Of a DNA stretch of 64,000 nt, positions 48,951 to 62,541 are shown piece by piece. The translations under genes were made by a program, and so were the position numbers. Each line of letters opens with the position of its first letter. The first letter of the stretch is position 1. The notes beneath the pieces were generated by a model. The model worked only from the letters and a program-made list of their open reading frames with translations, was not told the DNA's origin and did no database searches. This DNA comes from Glandiceps talaboti (taxonomy: Eukaryota > Hemichordata > Enteropneusta > Spengelidae): the NCBI RefSeq assembly GCF_964340395.1, contig NC_135552.1:25989681-26053680 (forward strand). The letters are read 5' to 3'.

Positions 48951-50756
48951 ATAATAACATATAGTAACATGATAAACACTGGCACAACCAACACAGTAGT
49001 TTGAGGTTCTATGATCGATGACGTGAGGAGGAACAAAAATGCTAAATTATCACGAGGTTTTAAAACAAACAAGGAAACAGATTTTATCTGACATTTTTCA
49101 TTGTAAACAGAGACCACGACCTAAATCAAACAAATATATAACATACAACAAATGATTTCGTGTATTTGGTTATTGATATTGCACTTATTGTTATCAGATT
49201 TATGCCAATTTGTCATTATAGAATGAACTTTTCCATGAGCCCTATGCTGTCATTCGAATGACTTTACAGATACTCTACTTACAAAGTCACTAGTGCATAT
49301 ATTGACTTCAAAGTTTAACAATAAGTAACCATCAAAATTATCTGCTCAGTTACTACTAAAATACGTAAAAGCAGGACTGTGTCACTGCCTTTCAAAAATT
49401 GCATCAACTGTGAATTTGGGCTAGTTTATAAACTAGTCATAATAACATTTCAAACGAATGGAAAAATCGTCAGTGGCAACACTCTACTCAACTTTGACAA
49501 ACTCAACTTTTGTTAGGTGTAATAAAATCACAGATCATAAAAAGAAATAAAACATGGTAAACAAGGCAGTATCACAGCTCCGGGCTAGTGCCGTAACCAC
49601 TACATTCTCTTGTTATAATTTGGAAATGACGGGCATAATGACATCTAGATGTACAATTATCGTATCAATGTCGTGTGATTTTTCGACGGATACATGTTGC
49701 AACATTCTATGTTGAGGAGGATGGCGAACAGATGCTACAAAAGTGGAATATCGTGTAGACGAGGTAAATATTATCAAAATCTTTAATTCATACAAACGAC
49801 AATAGAATTTCTCCTGTTTGCTCGACAGATCGTCATTGCAAAAGAATGGATGACATTTGTGATTGGATTTGTTTAGTGCAATTTGTTGAGTCACATCATA
49901 TGAATGGCACGCCTCAATTGTGTTACTTGTTTTGCATTTCAGCCTAAGTGTCGGAGAAGTTGGCTTCAAGGCTGCTGACTGAATTTCGAATCCATGTTTT
50001 GTATCGAAATGATAATGCAAGTAAAAAAGGGGATTGCATAAAAACCTCTAAAAATGTCTCATTAAGACATGGTTTCAGTTACCGAAAACTGAATTAGAAT
50101 TTTGTGAGACTGTCTATCTGTACCATGATTATTTATCTAAAAATTCAAAATCAGTCGAGAACTGAATAGTGTACACGTGGCCGAAATTTGTTCATATTAA
50201 TCATCTGAATTTTAATATTTTAACATAGTTTGTGGTATTTTACACTTGGACCTAACAATGGTTTTTTCATTAATACTCTCCATGTATTTTGACATTAGAT
50301 GGGACACGTTTGAGATACCAAATCTAAAACTGAATGTTGTTTTTCGGAAGAAAAGTAACACAAGACTTCTAGAATCAAACTCTGAGAATCAAACTAATAC
50401 CCCCAAATAGGAATGAAATGGGAGCATGCATGGTGATAGGCCACAAATCAATGTTTAATACTAGTGTTGATTGTGATAGATGGTGCCTGGCGTCACATAT
50501 TTCAATGAAGTGATAACAAGTGACATTTACTATTTAAAGGATTCCCATTGTTTGACTGAAAATCGTGTCACCAAAACTTGATGTATCAATACAAGTATCC
50601 AAGTTGTTAGCTTGCTGTCATTTATCCACAGTTTTCTACCCATTCACACTGAACCTTGTGGAAAGCTTATCGTTTTATCTTATAAGGTGTATACCACAGA
50701 CAAGTAAGACTTGTATAAGTAAGACTGTGGACGTACATAAGTATACAATCTGAGTA

Positions 50757-50972
50757 AAATCTGATGTGGTAAAAGCAGCTATAGATGCCTTTATTTACCT
50801 CTATATGTCCATCATTTTGTGTCGTTTGTTTTGTTCCGAGTGATCGCTGCCTTCCCAAGAAGAAGAAGAAGAAGGGAAGGCGGCGACCACTCGGAAAAAA
50901 ACACTGAACGACACAAAACGATGGAAATAGAGGTAAATAATGGCATCTAGCCGCTTTCACCACATCAGATTT
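50757..50972. mobile_element. Palindromic MITE with TA target duplication
   Basis: Two arms of about 95 bp are near-perfect inverted copies around an AAGAAGAAG centre; the ends are AAATCTGATGTGGT. It is flanked by TA on both sides, as for Tc1/mariner-type elements. The arms differ at a few positions only, so it is fairly young. Confidence 0.8.
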
Positions 50973-51663
50973 TAATCAGATTGGTAAGTATAGTAAAACC
51001 TCTATAGTTTATTCGTACGCGTGATCCAATTTGAAAATCTTCGCTGTCTGAAATAAAAGCCGGTACATTATCAATACATATATCAGTAAACTTTAGTTAG
51101 AATATTTATTGTAAAGTTTTGTTTATTTTTATTTACAAAACAAAGCGTCAAAACGCCATTTCACTTCATTTATGGAATTCAAATTCTGTTGTCTCCATAG
51201 ATTCCTCTGAATAATTTGCTCACTGCACAGAAAGACAGACAACACTATAATTTAATCAACATACGGAATCTCATGTTTCGCTACTTTGTAGTACAACTGT
51301 ATTCTCTGTCTGTCTATCTCCCCCCCCTCTCTCTCTCTCTCTTTCTGCTATCTGTTAATTCTCAATAGCACACTCTACAGCAAAAACTTTTGCTCATATA
51401 TTTCAGATTATTTTAGGACTACATCGTAGCGCCCTCAACGTGCGCGTCCGATTCGCGATATGATAATTTGTAACATTATTTTGTTTTCTCAGTGAATTGA
51501 TCCCCACTTTGCCCATAGTAGACTAGTTCACAACAACATTCTCTCACCCCTAAAATGTCGACCCTTGTAATCAGTAACTTGGTAACTATCATGGTAGAAA
51601 GGCCTTTACAAGTTACGTTATACCGGAGTGCAACAATGAGAAAATCATTTCCAGACAACATTG

Positions 51664-51664
51664 T

Positions 51665-51695
<31 letters not shown>

Positions 51696-51704
51696 TACAT
51701 ACAA
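51664..51704. repeat. (CA)n/(CATA)n microsatellite
   Basis: A short compound run lies in the gene-poor region. Confidence 0.9.
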
Positions 51705-53750
51705 AGACAAACATACAAATGTCATTCTTTATTATGCCTTAATGTGAACCAATTGGTGAGAAGCAGATATTTATATGCTCAGTATTTCAATGTTAAAGAA
51801 AACCAGAATCTTCATTTTTGTAATTCGAGTCTGTGGACTTAGAAGTTACACTTTGTCGACACGTAGTACCAATACAGTGGTGAGGTGTTAAGTCATTTTC
51901 TCTCTAACTCGCTCACATACCCACTCAGTACAGAGTGACACACATTCTGAATGCAGTTTACTGCCCTTGTAAAATTTACTGTTTTCAAAACAAAAATTTG
52001 AGAATTTGACTGGAAATGACGGTGATGATTATACAAATCAAAGTCATGTTGTTACAGAAGCTACCAATACATCGCTGTCAGATACATGTACAAGATCTGT
52101 ATGTTTGTTAGTATGTATGTGTAGGTACATAGTTCTAAATAGACCAAGGAACAACATGGTACCTATAGCATTTATTTCATTTGGTACTCTATTATCTTAA
52201 GCATTCTAAGTCAAGCTCTAACTTGTAGTATTTGCGAAGTATTTGTGTGATATTTACAAAATGAAATGAAACAATCAAATTTGCTATTTATTATTTCATA
52301 CCTACAGCAAAATGAAGAGTTAATTCCAGGACTGTGATACATGGAAAGGCTACAACCTAGCACAACCCCCCCCCCCTCCCTACCACCTCCTCCCAAAATA
52401 TCCCTCATAAAATTACAAGCGCACTACTGTCATCTCATGACAAATGTACACCACTTTTAATGCTTACGGTTTGAAAGAATACCAAATAATGGTATCCATC
52501 TAAATAATAGTTGTACTAAATACATAAGTAAAGGTTCTGTTCTGAAAAAAAAATAATTCGCAAAATTATTGATTGAATGTCTCATGAATTATTGATTCTA
52601 AATCACACAACTTGTAACTTATTAAAGCGTTTTTTTTTTTAGTTGCTGCCCATCGTTTTATGGCTGGCAGTTACTTTTGTCAATGATACATGATAATAAG
52701 ATGCTCGATATCAATTTGCTTTTTCTGTATGTAACCTGGGTCATAAGACATTTGAAGACACTTAGTCTTTCCATCACCTGGCAAATTGCATCCATGCTAT
52801 GTAACATCTGCCTTCAATATAAACAGTGTAAGACACAGCATGTCATTCAGCCCAAATCAGGCTTAATTCTATTTCACTAGTAGTATCTGATAGGGTGAGA
52901 GGACATGTTGTATCTTACAGACGTATCGGTATATTTAGATGCAAAGACAGGCCCAAAGTTTTAGTTCGCTGTAACAAAAAACATTGCTCAAAAGAAAACA
53001 AGTGTGCTGTATCGCAAATGGACAATGATATAACAACAGTAAATGTATGTAGCTAGTGAGTTTCAAAGTGGTCAAATACATGTCTACCTTTATATGTCAC
53101 ATTTCTGTATGTATTACTTGATAGGTGGAAAGTACTCAATTCTGAATTTAGTTTCATATGCCTTCTTCAAGCGTTATTTTTCAAGAGAGCGTGAGTGCTA
53201 AGCCATTATGTTTGTGAAAGTACAACAAATAGAATAGAGCGTGCTAGATTCGTGAACATGAAACGATAGGAGATTACATTTCTGCTAAAATTATGTAAAC
53301 AATATATTGTACATGGAACTAATATTTCAACATGATTGTGATATGAATTAACAGTATAGTAATTGGGAAAAATTTCATCTATCATATTTCACTTGACCAG
53401 GAATATACACAAACATACACATATATATGGGGTGTAGATTTCCTAACTTACATCAAAATATCATGTTGAAATTACTGTCTCTGGAAATTAAATCCAGTAC
53501 AGTTACAAATAATGTCCACGATAACTACCCTTCAAAAACTGAAAAACCAATGAAACTCTGTAGTTTTATGAAGGACTCCTGATACTGTTGACTATGTACA
53601 TTGAGAGATAACCATCAATTAAGGAAAACATATTATACTGTTCTAATGCCTTCAATTTCACATATATATACTCAGTATATTTCATAACGGTTTGTTTCTG
53701 TAATCTGACCTTTAACCCCTTCTCATACTTCCATATTGGATTACATCATT

Positions 53751-53835
53751 TTGGCAAGATGTAAACTGAAAGGGGTTAGTGGAAAGACGTTATTTCCGAG
53801 GCAAATTCAGACATCTAACTGGCTTTTACACTGTG
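53751..53835 (+). repeat. Inverted repeat around the last VPS26 exon, arm 1
   Basis: It is complementary to 54334-54418 with about three mismatches and one gap by eye. It lies about 110 nt after the VPS26 stop codon in the transcript. Confidence 0.85.
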
Positions 53836-53944
53836 CGTATCTCTATAGCAAAACAACTTAGTTTTTGTTTGTAGACCTCTCTTTGTTACATAGATAAAAT
53901 CCTTTTATACAGTGATTATAAAATACATTGATTTTTATCCCATC

Positions 53945-56786
53945 TTAGCTGTCCATGGGGTGCGGTGTGCTTGGTGTATATGATACGTAGCCTGGTTTCT
54001 TATTTCCCTTGTCAGGTTTACGCCATAATGTGATTTCCTGTAATATACAAAATAGTGGTAGTAATTAATAACTGAAATTGGCAGACATGTTGGCATTTGC
54101 TGCACATAATAAAATAAACAGTATGTAATGCAGTTAATAAGCAAATGACTGCATGCTGGGATTCTCCTGAAATGTACAATTCAATTGACAATAAAACAGA
54201 AGTTGACAAAATGCTTGGATTTACTTTCATATACAAAACAAATGTCTGAGAAACTCAGACTTGTTTGACCTTAAAGGAACGATGTTTGTTTGTTGAGCTT
54301 GTGCAACATTGTGTGACTGTCCCAAATAATGTCCACAGTGTAAAAGCCACTTAGATGTCTGAATTTGCCTTGGAAATAACGTCTTTCCACTAACTCCTTT
54401 TCAGTTTACATCTTACCAAAAAAAGAGATTCATGTTTTATTGGAAGTTACATTTTCAACAGCTTACCTGTTGTTTGAAATATCTCCTCTCTTCCTCATCA
54501 ACTAAGACTAAATTGAGATAGTAACGGACTGAAAATTTCTTGTTGATGTCCCTCATAGTTGGTGTCAGATCATAGCCAGCAAGGAAGAGACGAATGGGAA
54601 TGGACTCTCCTGAAATATGTACACAGATAGAATATATCAAAATTGCACTTGTGTTAGAGTTATTGAAGGATAGTGGTGGATTGACCATCTTAAAGTACCT
54701 GACATTACAGTCTGCATGGTTTGGAGTGTAGCAATCTTAAAGTATTACAGTCTGCATGGTTTGGAGGGTAGTGATCAAAGGTGACAGATCAACTCGTCCC
54801 AATTTCAACTCGTCCCATTTCAACTCGTCCCACTCAACTCGTCAAATTTTCAACTCGCCCCATTTCAACCCGCCCCAACTCTTACAATATAATTTACCTG
54901 TGCATATATGAAATCGAAGCTAGTAGTACTCAGTTTGGAGGGTCTGTGGTATCTCGTATTCCACTAATGAAGTACCACTTGCGCTGTAAACACATACTAC
55001 AATACTTAGTTGCGTTAACTAGGGAGAGGAGACACGTCTCAAAAACCTGTACGCACAGAAGTCATAAGTGTATCAGTCACTAATATTCTCCCTGGTTATT
55101 ATCATTATTATTTCTTATTTGGGTTGTAAACATTAAGTCCTAATGTGGAAAGTGATATTCCATGACTGAGGAAAGTTGTTGTGCTAGTATAAGTTCTAGA
55201 TCTAGCAAACACTTAGCCAAAACCCACACCACTTTCTGCTACGAAATGTTACATTTGCTACGCTTCAACTGGCTGGCCACAGAGGTAAAATCACGTAAAT
55301 TTTTCAGTCCCTGTACTTTGAGTCCATGTATCGTTTACATTTATAAACATTGACTAGTGTTCTTGGGGCGAGTTGAAAATGGGACGAGTTAAAAATGGGG
55401 CAAGTTGAAATTGGGGCGAGTTGAAATTGGGAGAAGTTGAAATTGGAACTAAGTGAATCGCAATCGTGATCAAAGCGCCTCAAAGTACATACTACTCTTT
55501 AATGGTAATAATTAACAATGCTGGAAAAACACTAAGTAGTAACCCTAGTATTTAAACAGAGTCATCAGATGGGATTATTTTTTAGGTGTACTACATGCTT
55601 GTCTTGTAGAGCTACTCAATCAATAGACTTGAAAACAAGACAATAACCCTTAGCATAATTTTCATGTCCCCTTGACTTCATCCCTCAATTTCTGACTTCT
55701 CCCTTCAAGTAATATAATAAAGCCACTGGCAAATAAAGTCAGAATAGCTTTTACACGGTATTAATACACATATTCTGTACCAAACCTACTTCAGGCTCTA
55801 TTACAATAAAGTTTATCCAATATCAATACAATGCATTACTACTAATTAGACACAGGTCACACAATGTCTACCATATTTCAAAGATATTCTGTCACAAGAG
55901 GGTGCTGTTCCACTAGAGTTTTACAGTTGACACAAACTGTTCATTTCTTTTCCTCCATATCTGTATGCCTCACACCATGGTCTATCACAGGTGCAATTTT
56001 CAAAAGAACATGATAAAATTTAACTTCAAAGAACATCATGTCTTAACAGATAAGCTGTGACAAAAGAGCACTACTGACTTTGAAAGAACCAAATCTTACC
56101 TCTGACAGGGGCACCATCCATTATTTCATATTTTGCAATGGTTTCATTCTCATTGAATGTATTTGGACCTGTAAAATGAATAAATGACATTTCAGACAGC
56201 AATCACACAAAGCCTGTTTCTATGACAACCTGTACTATATTTCCAGACTACTCCATTTATTCACCAACCCTGGTTGATTGACAGAGTTTAGTAAGATTTT
56301 TTCTTCTACATACACATTTTGAAAAAAATGAGATATCAGACCCAAATAAAGTAATGAAATAATCTAACATCATATTTCCATCAAAAATAAATCCCAACTT
56401 CTTGAAGATTTTATATCCCCTCAAATTTTACTGAATTACTTGGTGTGAGAACTTTGTACTGGTAGATGTAAACTGACGAAAAAATGACAAAAAGACTTGT
56501 ACAGACAAGACTCCCCAGTATTTACATGTACCTTACTGTACGTAAACTTTAAATTCTCTTACCACCTGAAGTAGGAACAAGGAGTTCCACAACCTAGTTG
56601 CCACTAAGACTGTTATGAGGTGACTATTGTCACATACAAACACTGACTGGGCTAGAAGTACACTGTCTAATAAAGCAGTATGCGTCTCTCTATACTCAAT
56701 GAACATGCTAGCCTACCAATACTGACTGACAAACACACACATGCACACATCCACATACGCACACACACATCCACACACACACACAC

Positions 56787-56818
<32 letters not shown>

Positions 56819-59800
56819 CCACACATGCACACACACACACACGCATCCACACACATACACACACACACACACAAATCCACACACATGCACGCACACACAG
56901 AGACACACATCCACACACACACACACACACACATCCACACAAACACACACATGCACACACACAGACATCCACACACGCACACACACTCACACACAGACAC
57001 AGACAGACACACACTGAAAAAATCGTGTATAGATGTATGACTCACCTGATCCTGTTGTTTCTCGTTTAATAATGGCTAACTCCATGTGTTTTATCTTGAT
57101 TCGGACTAACAAGAAATAAATCTTGCCCACTATCACATCTTTGAGATGATATCTGTTTGACAGATTACAGGAAAAAATAAATTTATTTTGTTTTTTATTT
57201 TAGTGCAGCAAAATAATAATAGTAATTGTGAACATATTTTATAAATGGGAAAAATTAGCATTAACTGTTCTACAATGACATGAGGTGTCAATTTCTTGTG
57301 TTGAAATCTTTTCAAATGATCCTTAAGACAGCTTGTTCTTTTTCTACCCCTACCTCCACCACATGGATAGCTCCATCAATGATGAGTGAAACAGAATTAC
57401 AGCAAATATACATAGTGACAACTTACTTTGATTTATTGTATTCAAATTCTATGTGGAGACAGTCTTCAATTCCCACTTCCATTTTAATACTATTGTTCAT
57501 TTCAGGATACTGTGAGAGTGTATGTACAATAATGTCCATTTCCCTAGTCACATCTGTCAGTCTCTTTGCTATTGTCACACGCAAGAAGTACCTATAACAA
57601 AAACGGAGTATCATCTCATGAAACTTAGAAAGGGTGTACATTGTATCATCTCATGAAAGGGTGTATCATCACATGAAATGGCTGTATTGTCTCATGAAAG
57701 GGTGGTGTATCCTCCCATGAAAGGGTGTATTGTCGCATGAAAGGGCGTATCATCCCATGAAAGAGTGTATCGTCTCATAAAAGGGTGTATCACCTCATGA
57801 AGGGGGGTATTATCTCATTTTTACGTAATCCAGTATTTTTTTGTGTGTATTCCACAAACACATTTATCAAAATTTTACCTTGTGTATTGTTTATATCTAT
57901 AATTGACCTGTGCAACTTACCTTAACCTAACATTGGCACCTGTGTACGATTCATAGGGTTTCTCAACTTGTATAAACTCAAAATCAAAAGTTGTACTTTG
58001 TGATAATTCACCTGGACGAGCCAACTCTTTGACTAGTGAGGTAAACTCATGGTGATTTCCTCTGTCATAATACAACTCTGTAAAACAAATAAACAGTTGT
58101 TAATAACAAAGTTCTACCTCTTCTGATTTGTCACTCAGTAACAATAGTGATGGCAAACTAGTGACACCATCCATTTGTCATATATATAAATACTTATATA
58201 CACAAAAACCTGTATAGTATCAGGTTTGAGATTTGTAAAAACCTACACTTTTACCACTTTTTACAATTTGTGATTATTACGGAGCCTTTTATGTTTAGTA
58301 TAATTTTATCTAGTTTGTATTGTTCTATTATTACATTGTATATTTGTTGTCTTTAGTTGTTTTTGATATTTTAACATCACCGAGACACAATCCTAGTAGA
58401 CATTACAGTCCTTTTGGTTCATAAAGTATTCTACACAAATGAACTACTGTGTACACCATTGTGACCACATGTTATTTGTAATGGCTGAAAGAGTGTGACA
58501 TCATGATGTTTGTGGTAGAAACTGTGATTTTTAACTTATGTTGATATCAAGGCTTTGTTTATTGTGTGTGTGGGGGGAGTACACTGACACCTTACTATTA
58601 CTATTTCTGATTAATTTATCAATGAACTTTGCAAAAATATCAAAACAATTTTGTTCTCCAATTTCATCCAAGTCATTCCTATACCGTAAATACAGAATAC
58701 AAGAGTTGAACTCACCTATTTGGCCAATGAATTCTATTTTGATTCCTTGATGTTCTAGTTTTTTGCCTTTAAGTGTAATGTTGACCTGAAAAAGCAAGAA
58801 AAACTCAAGTTATAATATCTTTTCATTCATTCATTAACTGCAACAAAAAGGCAACTTTGCACAAGTTAGTTTTGTAATTAAATAGCAATTAAAAATACAT
58901 GTTTACGTCTTGTAACCAATAATCTTTTTGTATCTGACAATTCTGCTGTAAAGATGGACAAATTGACAAAATGACAAAAGTGTCTCTGACAAAGATATCA
59001 CAGTTGTTCAGACAAGTGGGAAGAATAATTTGTAATTTTAATTTTTAAACTTCATAAGATAAAATGTTACAAGTCATCTGTTGAAATATTTCATAATAAA
59101 ATACAATGAGTTATGTTATTGACATTCACATAATGATGTAATATTTAATTGTTTAGCATTATTTTCATATACAATGTATACTATATACTTCAATAGAAAT
59201 AATGCAATTTCTTCATTTTCATAGTAAAGCTAGATCTTAGCTATTAAATAGTTAAAAATTATTGCTACAGATTTCAGTAATTTAGCATCACACAAAGATA
59301 GAAAAATCAGGTAAAGTACTCCTTTGCCATGATATACAAGTAGCTATAAATTAGGGATAGAATTAACAGAGAGATAGGTGGTTTGGGTCATGGACATAAT
59401 ATGGAAAGACCTGACTTGAATAAAATTTGTATAATCAACCATAGGCAGAGATGGTGTATGTTCCGATCAATGAACAATACTAACTAGTTATTCTAAGCAT
59501 GAACTAGTGCAGAACAAATAGTCACAATAAATCTTGAATTGAAAAGCAGTGATTCATATTTTACATGTAAATAAATTACATTAGTATACCTTTCCAGTCA
59601 CTGTCTCGCCGTCATAGTAAAGATATAGTTTTTCTTTCTTTCCATCTTCGGTCTTAATCTCGGCCTGCTTCCTACTTGCTTGACCATCTAACACGATGTC
59701 AATTTCTGCACTTGACCCAAACAGGAAACTCTGTGAACAAATTATTGAGTATTAATTTTATAGTTGTGCTACTGTATATACACGACAGCGATGCGTGGAT

Positions 59801-60117
59801 TTTTTTATGGATCGAAATAGATACACGACAGCTACAATTAACTGTTCGCCAATCAATCAAATACAACTTCAACACTGACAATTTCAATAACATTGCATGT
59901 GTATGCTACACACTGTCAATGGGCGTTTTTATTTCATCCATCATCAGCTGCCTCAAGTGAAAGAGACCTCACGTCCTCGACACACAATATTTGATAAACA
60001 ACGGTTATATTACGAAAACATAGCAAACGTTAGATCATGTATTATGTGACTTTTAAGGTGCCTGTTCGTGTTGTTACAAAATTCAACACAGTGAAATAAA
60101 TCGGCTAAACTTACCAT
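53945..60117 (-). CDS. VPS26: Retromer subunit VPS26 (arrestin-like)
   Basis: Nine exons in transcript order: 60115-60117, 59590-59730, 58716-58785, 57921-58077, 57427-57591, 57046-57152, 56100-56168, 54467-54609, 53945-54037. They sum to 948 nt, 315 codons plus stop. The first coding exon is the ATG alone, split before AGT TTC CTG; no other start fits. VPS26 forms the retromer core with VPS35 and VPS29 on endosomes and returns cargo to the trans-Golgi or plasma membrane. The whole two-lobed arrestin-like fold is present and very close to vertebrate VPS26[99 protein letters not shown]. Human VPS26A has 327 residues; the difference is the unconserved C-terminal tail. The terminal exon is enclosed by an inverted repeat, and intron 8 carries a foldback element. 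Confidence 0.97.
54334..54418 (-). repeat. Inverted repeat around the last VPS26 exon, arm 2
   Basis: It is the partner of 53751-53835 and lies in VPS26 intron 8 about 50 nt after its donor. Confidence 0.85.
54781..55466. mobile_element. Foldback element with 16-bp tandem-repeat ends
   Basis: The left arm (about 54788-54890) is a tandem array of TTTCAACTCGTCCCA units; the right arm (about 55362-55455) is the inverted array (GGGACGAGTTGAAA). The 9-mer TGATCAAAG flanks it at 54772-54780 and 55467-55475, a likely target duplication. The middle has no recognisable gene. It lies in VPS26 intron 7. The sequence is unrelated to 48094-48950 but the build is the same. Confidence 0.7.
56728..57013. 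repeat. (CA)n-rich microsatellite
   Basis: About 285 bp of CA with CATC and GCAC interruptions. In the VPS26 transcript it is TG-rich and starts about 32 nt after the donor at 57045. Confidence 0.95.
57603..57815 (-). repeat. Minisatellite of about 20 bp in VPS26 intron 4
   Basis: Around ten imperfect units of GTGTATCATCTCATGAAAGG (plus strand). It fills roughly two thirds of the 329-bp intron and reaches to within about 12 nt of the acceptor of exon 57427-57591. In the transcript the units are pyrimidine-rich (CCCTTTCAT). Confidence 0.85.
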
Positions 60118-62360
60118 TTTGGATCTAGATCATTGATCTCGTGACGATTTCCAATATGGCCGATGTGCATGTGTGCTCGCACTCTCATCTCCTCTGCTGC
60201 TCAGTGATTCTTTCGTTTTTTGTTTTAGTTTTCGATTCCTGACTGTAGCGGCGCTATCACCATGAAGTTGAACGTAACCATGCAAAAGTCCTTATCAATA
60301 TACTATTACAAAGAGAATGGACTCTCTTTCATTCTCTGGCGTGGAAAATCAATGTTATGTGTTAGCTATATGTAAAATGAAGTCAGAAATAATAATTTTC
60401 TTATATTTCTAAGGATTTGTAGTAATTCCTTGGGGTATTCCCTTTGAGTCTTATAGAAGTGCCAAGCATTGTATGAGTTTACATTTTTGTCACAATTTTA
60501 ACAGTTGAATACTACAGAGTGATTTGTATATGAGATGTATCCAACACGTATCACCATTACCTAGTATTTTTCCATGTATTAGGAGAATTTGCAGTGCTTT
60601 CGGTCTTTGAATATAAATAATATTTTTCAAACATTATCTGCATATCACTAGCACTAGTGTGATAACTTTGCCTTGAAAATTTCCCAGACTTAATGCCCAT
60701 CCATTGCAATGGAAGGAGTCTTTTTTCCCCTTTAATTTATATAAAAATACACACACACACAGACACAAACAAACAAACAAACACAGTTACACAAGCTTTC
60801 ATGAAAGTTGTCTTTATTAATGCATGAAAACAAACAATGCTATCATTATTGCACACAGCCACTTATCATGCATCAAGTAAATATTTGTTGTGTCTTTTAA
60901 CACATTGATGCACTGTACAAAAAATACCTGAACAAAATTAGAAACTGTTATCACACAATGGCCTGAAACTGTTTGCTTAAGCCCCCTGACCCTGCACAGC
61001 ATAAATGTTCTCATTACATTTTGACATTATCTTTTTGATATCTTTGCAATATTTGGTTATCCACAATATCACACAAGGGCATCTAGGAGTAGGAGAAATG
61101 AGGGCGAAAAATGTGTTTGTATATGCCAATCGTAGGGTAGCTATACGAAGTCATTAACAAAATGTACCTTAAACAACTCAAGAGTTCCTAAAAACTATTT
61201 CATCCACAGCAGCTCTATTTAGACTGGCTGAGAATACCATCCCATGTCAGCTGAGATACACTGACATCTTTCACAAGAATGTCACATTGTTCAAATATCA
61301 ATAATAAGCTCCAAATAGCACTCCTAGTGGCCAAAATAGTTAATCTTTTGTCTTTATATATATGGTGTATTGCAGATGGTAATTACAGTAGCTCAGACGT
61401 ATAGGTGTCTTAATATATCAGTTTCATTATGGATGTATAGATCTCACTAATACATCCATGGTTGGACTATATGCTATAAACTACAAATCCAATCTAACCC
61501 TCAAAGGTTACATTGACTGTCCACAAATGACAAAAGCACACTCACTGCGAATTTGCTGAGTGGGCTGTGAGGGATTTCTAAAAATTACTATATAAGGTGT
61601 CATATACAAATTTAAATACCAGCTGTCTATTTACCATCTGTAGAAAACTTTATCATTACTTGTATTTGTCAGTGGCTATTGTATAAATTTGCACCATTTG
61701 AAACTAGCAATAGTTACATTTTAATTTAATTTAATTTATACTATCACAATTTCACTTTAAGGTTATAAATATCTGCAATTTATATTAACTTAAAGTTTAG
61801 ATATTTCACAAAATTCTTGAGTACACTTAAATATTCTGGACATTTGGTTACCAAAATAAATTATACATATTGTACTAGAAAATATTTATCACATTCAAAA
61901 AATTTAGAATAAAACACTTAATAAATAATGCTCATTGTCATATTTTAACTTACAAATGAAACCCTGGAAGATATTTAAATTACACTGCATATGTACATAC
62001 TGTCAAAATATTAACATATTGAATAGTAACATGAAATGTGTGCCTTGGAAATAAACTATTTAAACTTTTGCTGGTACATGTACTTTGTTCAAGAAAACAC
62101 AAACCCATTCACTGTTAAAATCAAGAAAAAAATTCAGGGGTCACCGTACAAATTTTTGAAATTGAGGTCAAAATGTTATCATTTAGAGAATTCAACATGG
62201 CCGCCACATACTGTGTTATAAACTCTATGGGAAAATAAAAGATTGTCAGCTTCCTTGAAAACAAGACGGTGGACCCCCTAACTTTCTGTTATTATTTCAA
62301 AAGTACAGGAAGCTTTCATATGGCAATGATTCGAGAGATTTGAAGAACTTTGATTTTCAG

Positions 62361-62374
62361 TGACCTTTGACCCC
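62361..62374 (+). promoter_or_regulatory. DR1-type nuclear receptor site (sequence match only)
   Basis: TGACCTTTGACCCC is a direct repeat of two half-sites with one spacer, the form bound by HNF4/RXR/PPAR-type receptors. It is probably part of a dispersed repeat and may have no function. Confidence 0.3.
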
Positions 62375-62541
62375 AAGGCACTCTCTACCTTAAAGTAGAA
62401 CAAAATTAATAAAAGTCTTACTTGGTGAAAATACTGCATGGTAGAATCCTTTCAATTATTATGACTTACTGAATTAACTTAAAAATGAAAAAAAATCAAA
62501 TGGCTGAGGCTGCTAAACCTCAGCTGAGACAATCTTATTAA

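Larger units (their letters stand above)
47775..53944. other. Gene-poor region between the kringle gene and VPS26
   Basis: It contains a foldback element (48094-48950), a palindromic MITE (50757-50972), a CA run (about 51664-51692), a TC tract near 51315-51345 and several C runs. Two open frames (49613-50020 minus; 52006-52200 plus) have no recognisable similarity and no exon support. No gene is called. Confidence 0.6.

Noticed and set aside
49613-50020. 135-codon open frame on the minus strand
   Set aside because: No recognisable similarity, no signal peptide and no splice or promoter context; it could be an exon of an unknown gene, but nothing supports that.
52006-52200. 64-codon open frame, plus strand
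   Set aside because: Short, no family likeness and no exon borders; the sequence around it looks non-coding.
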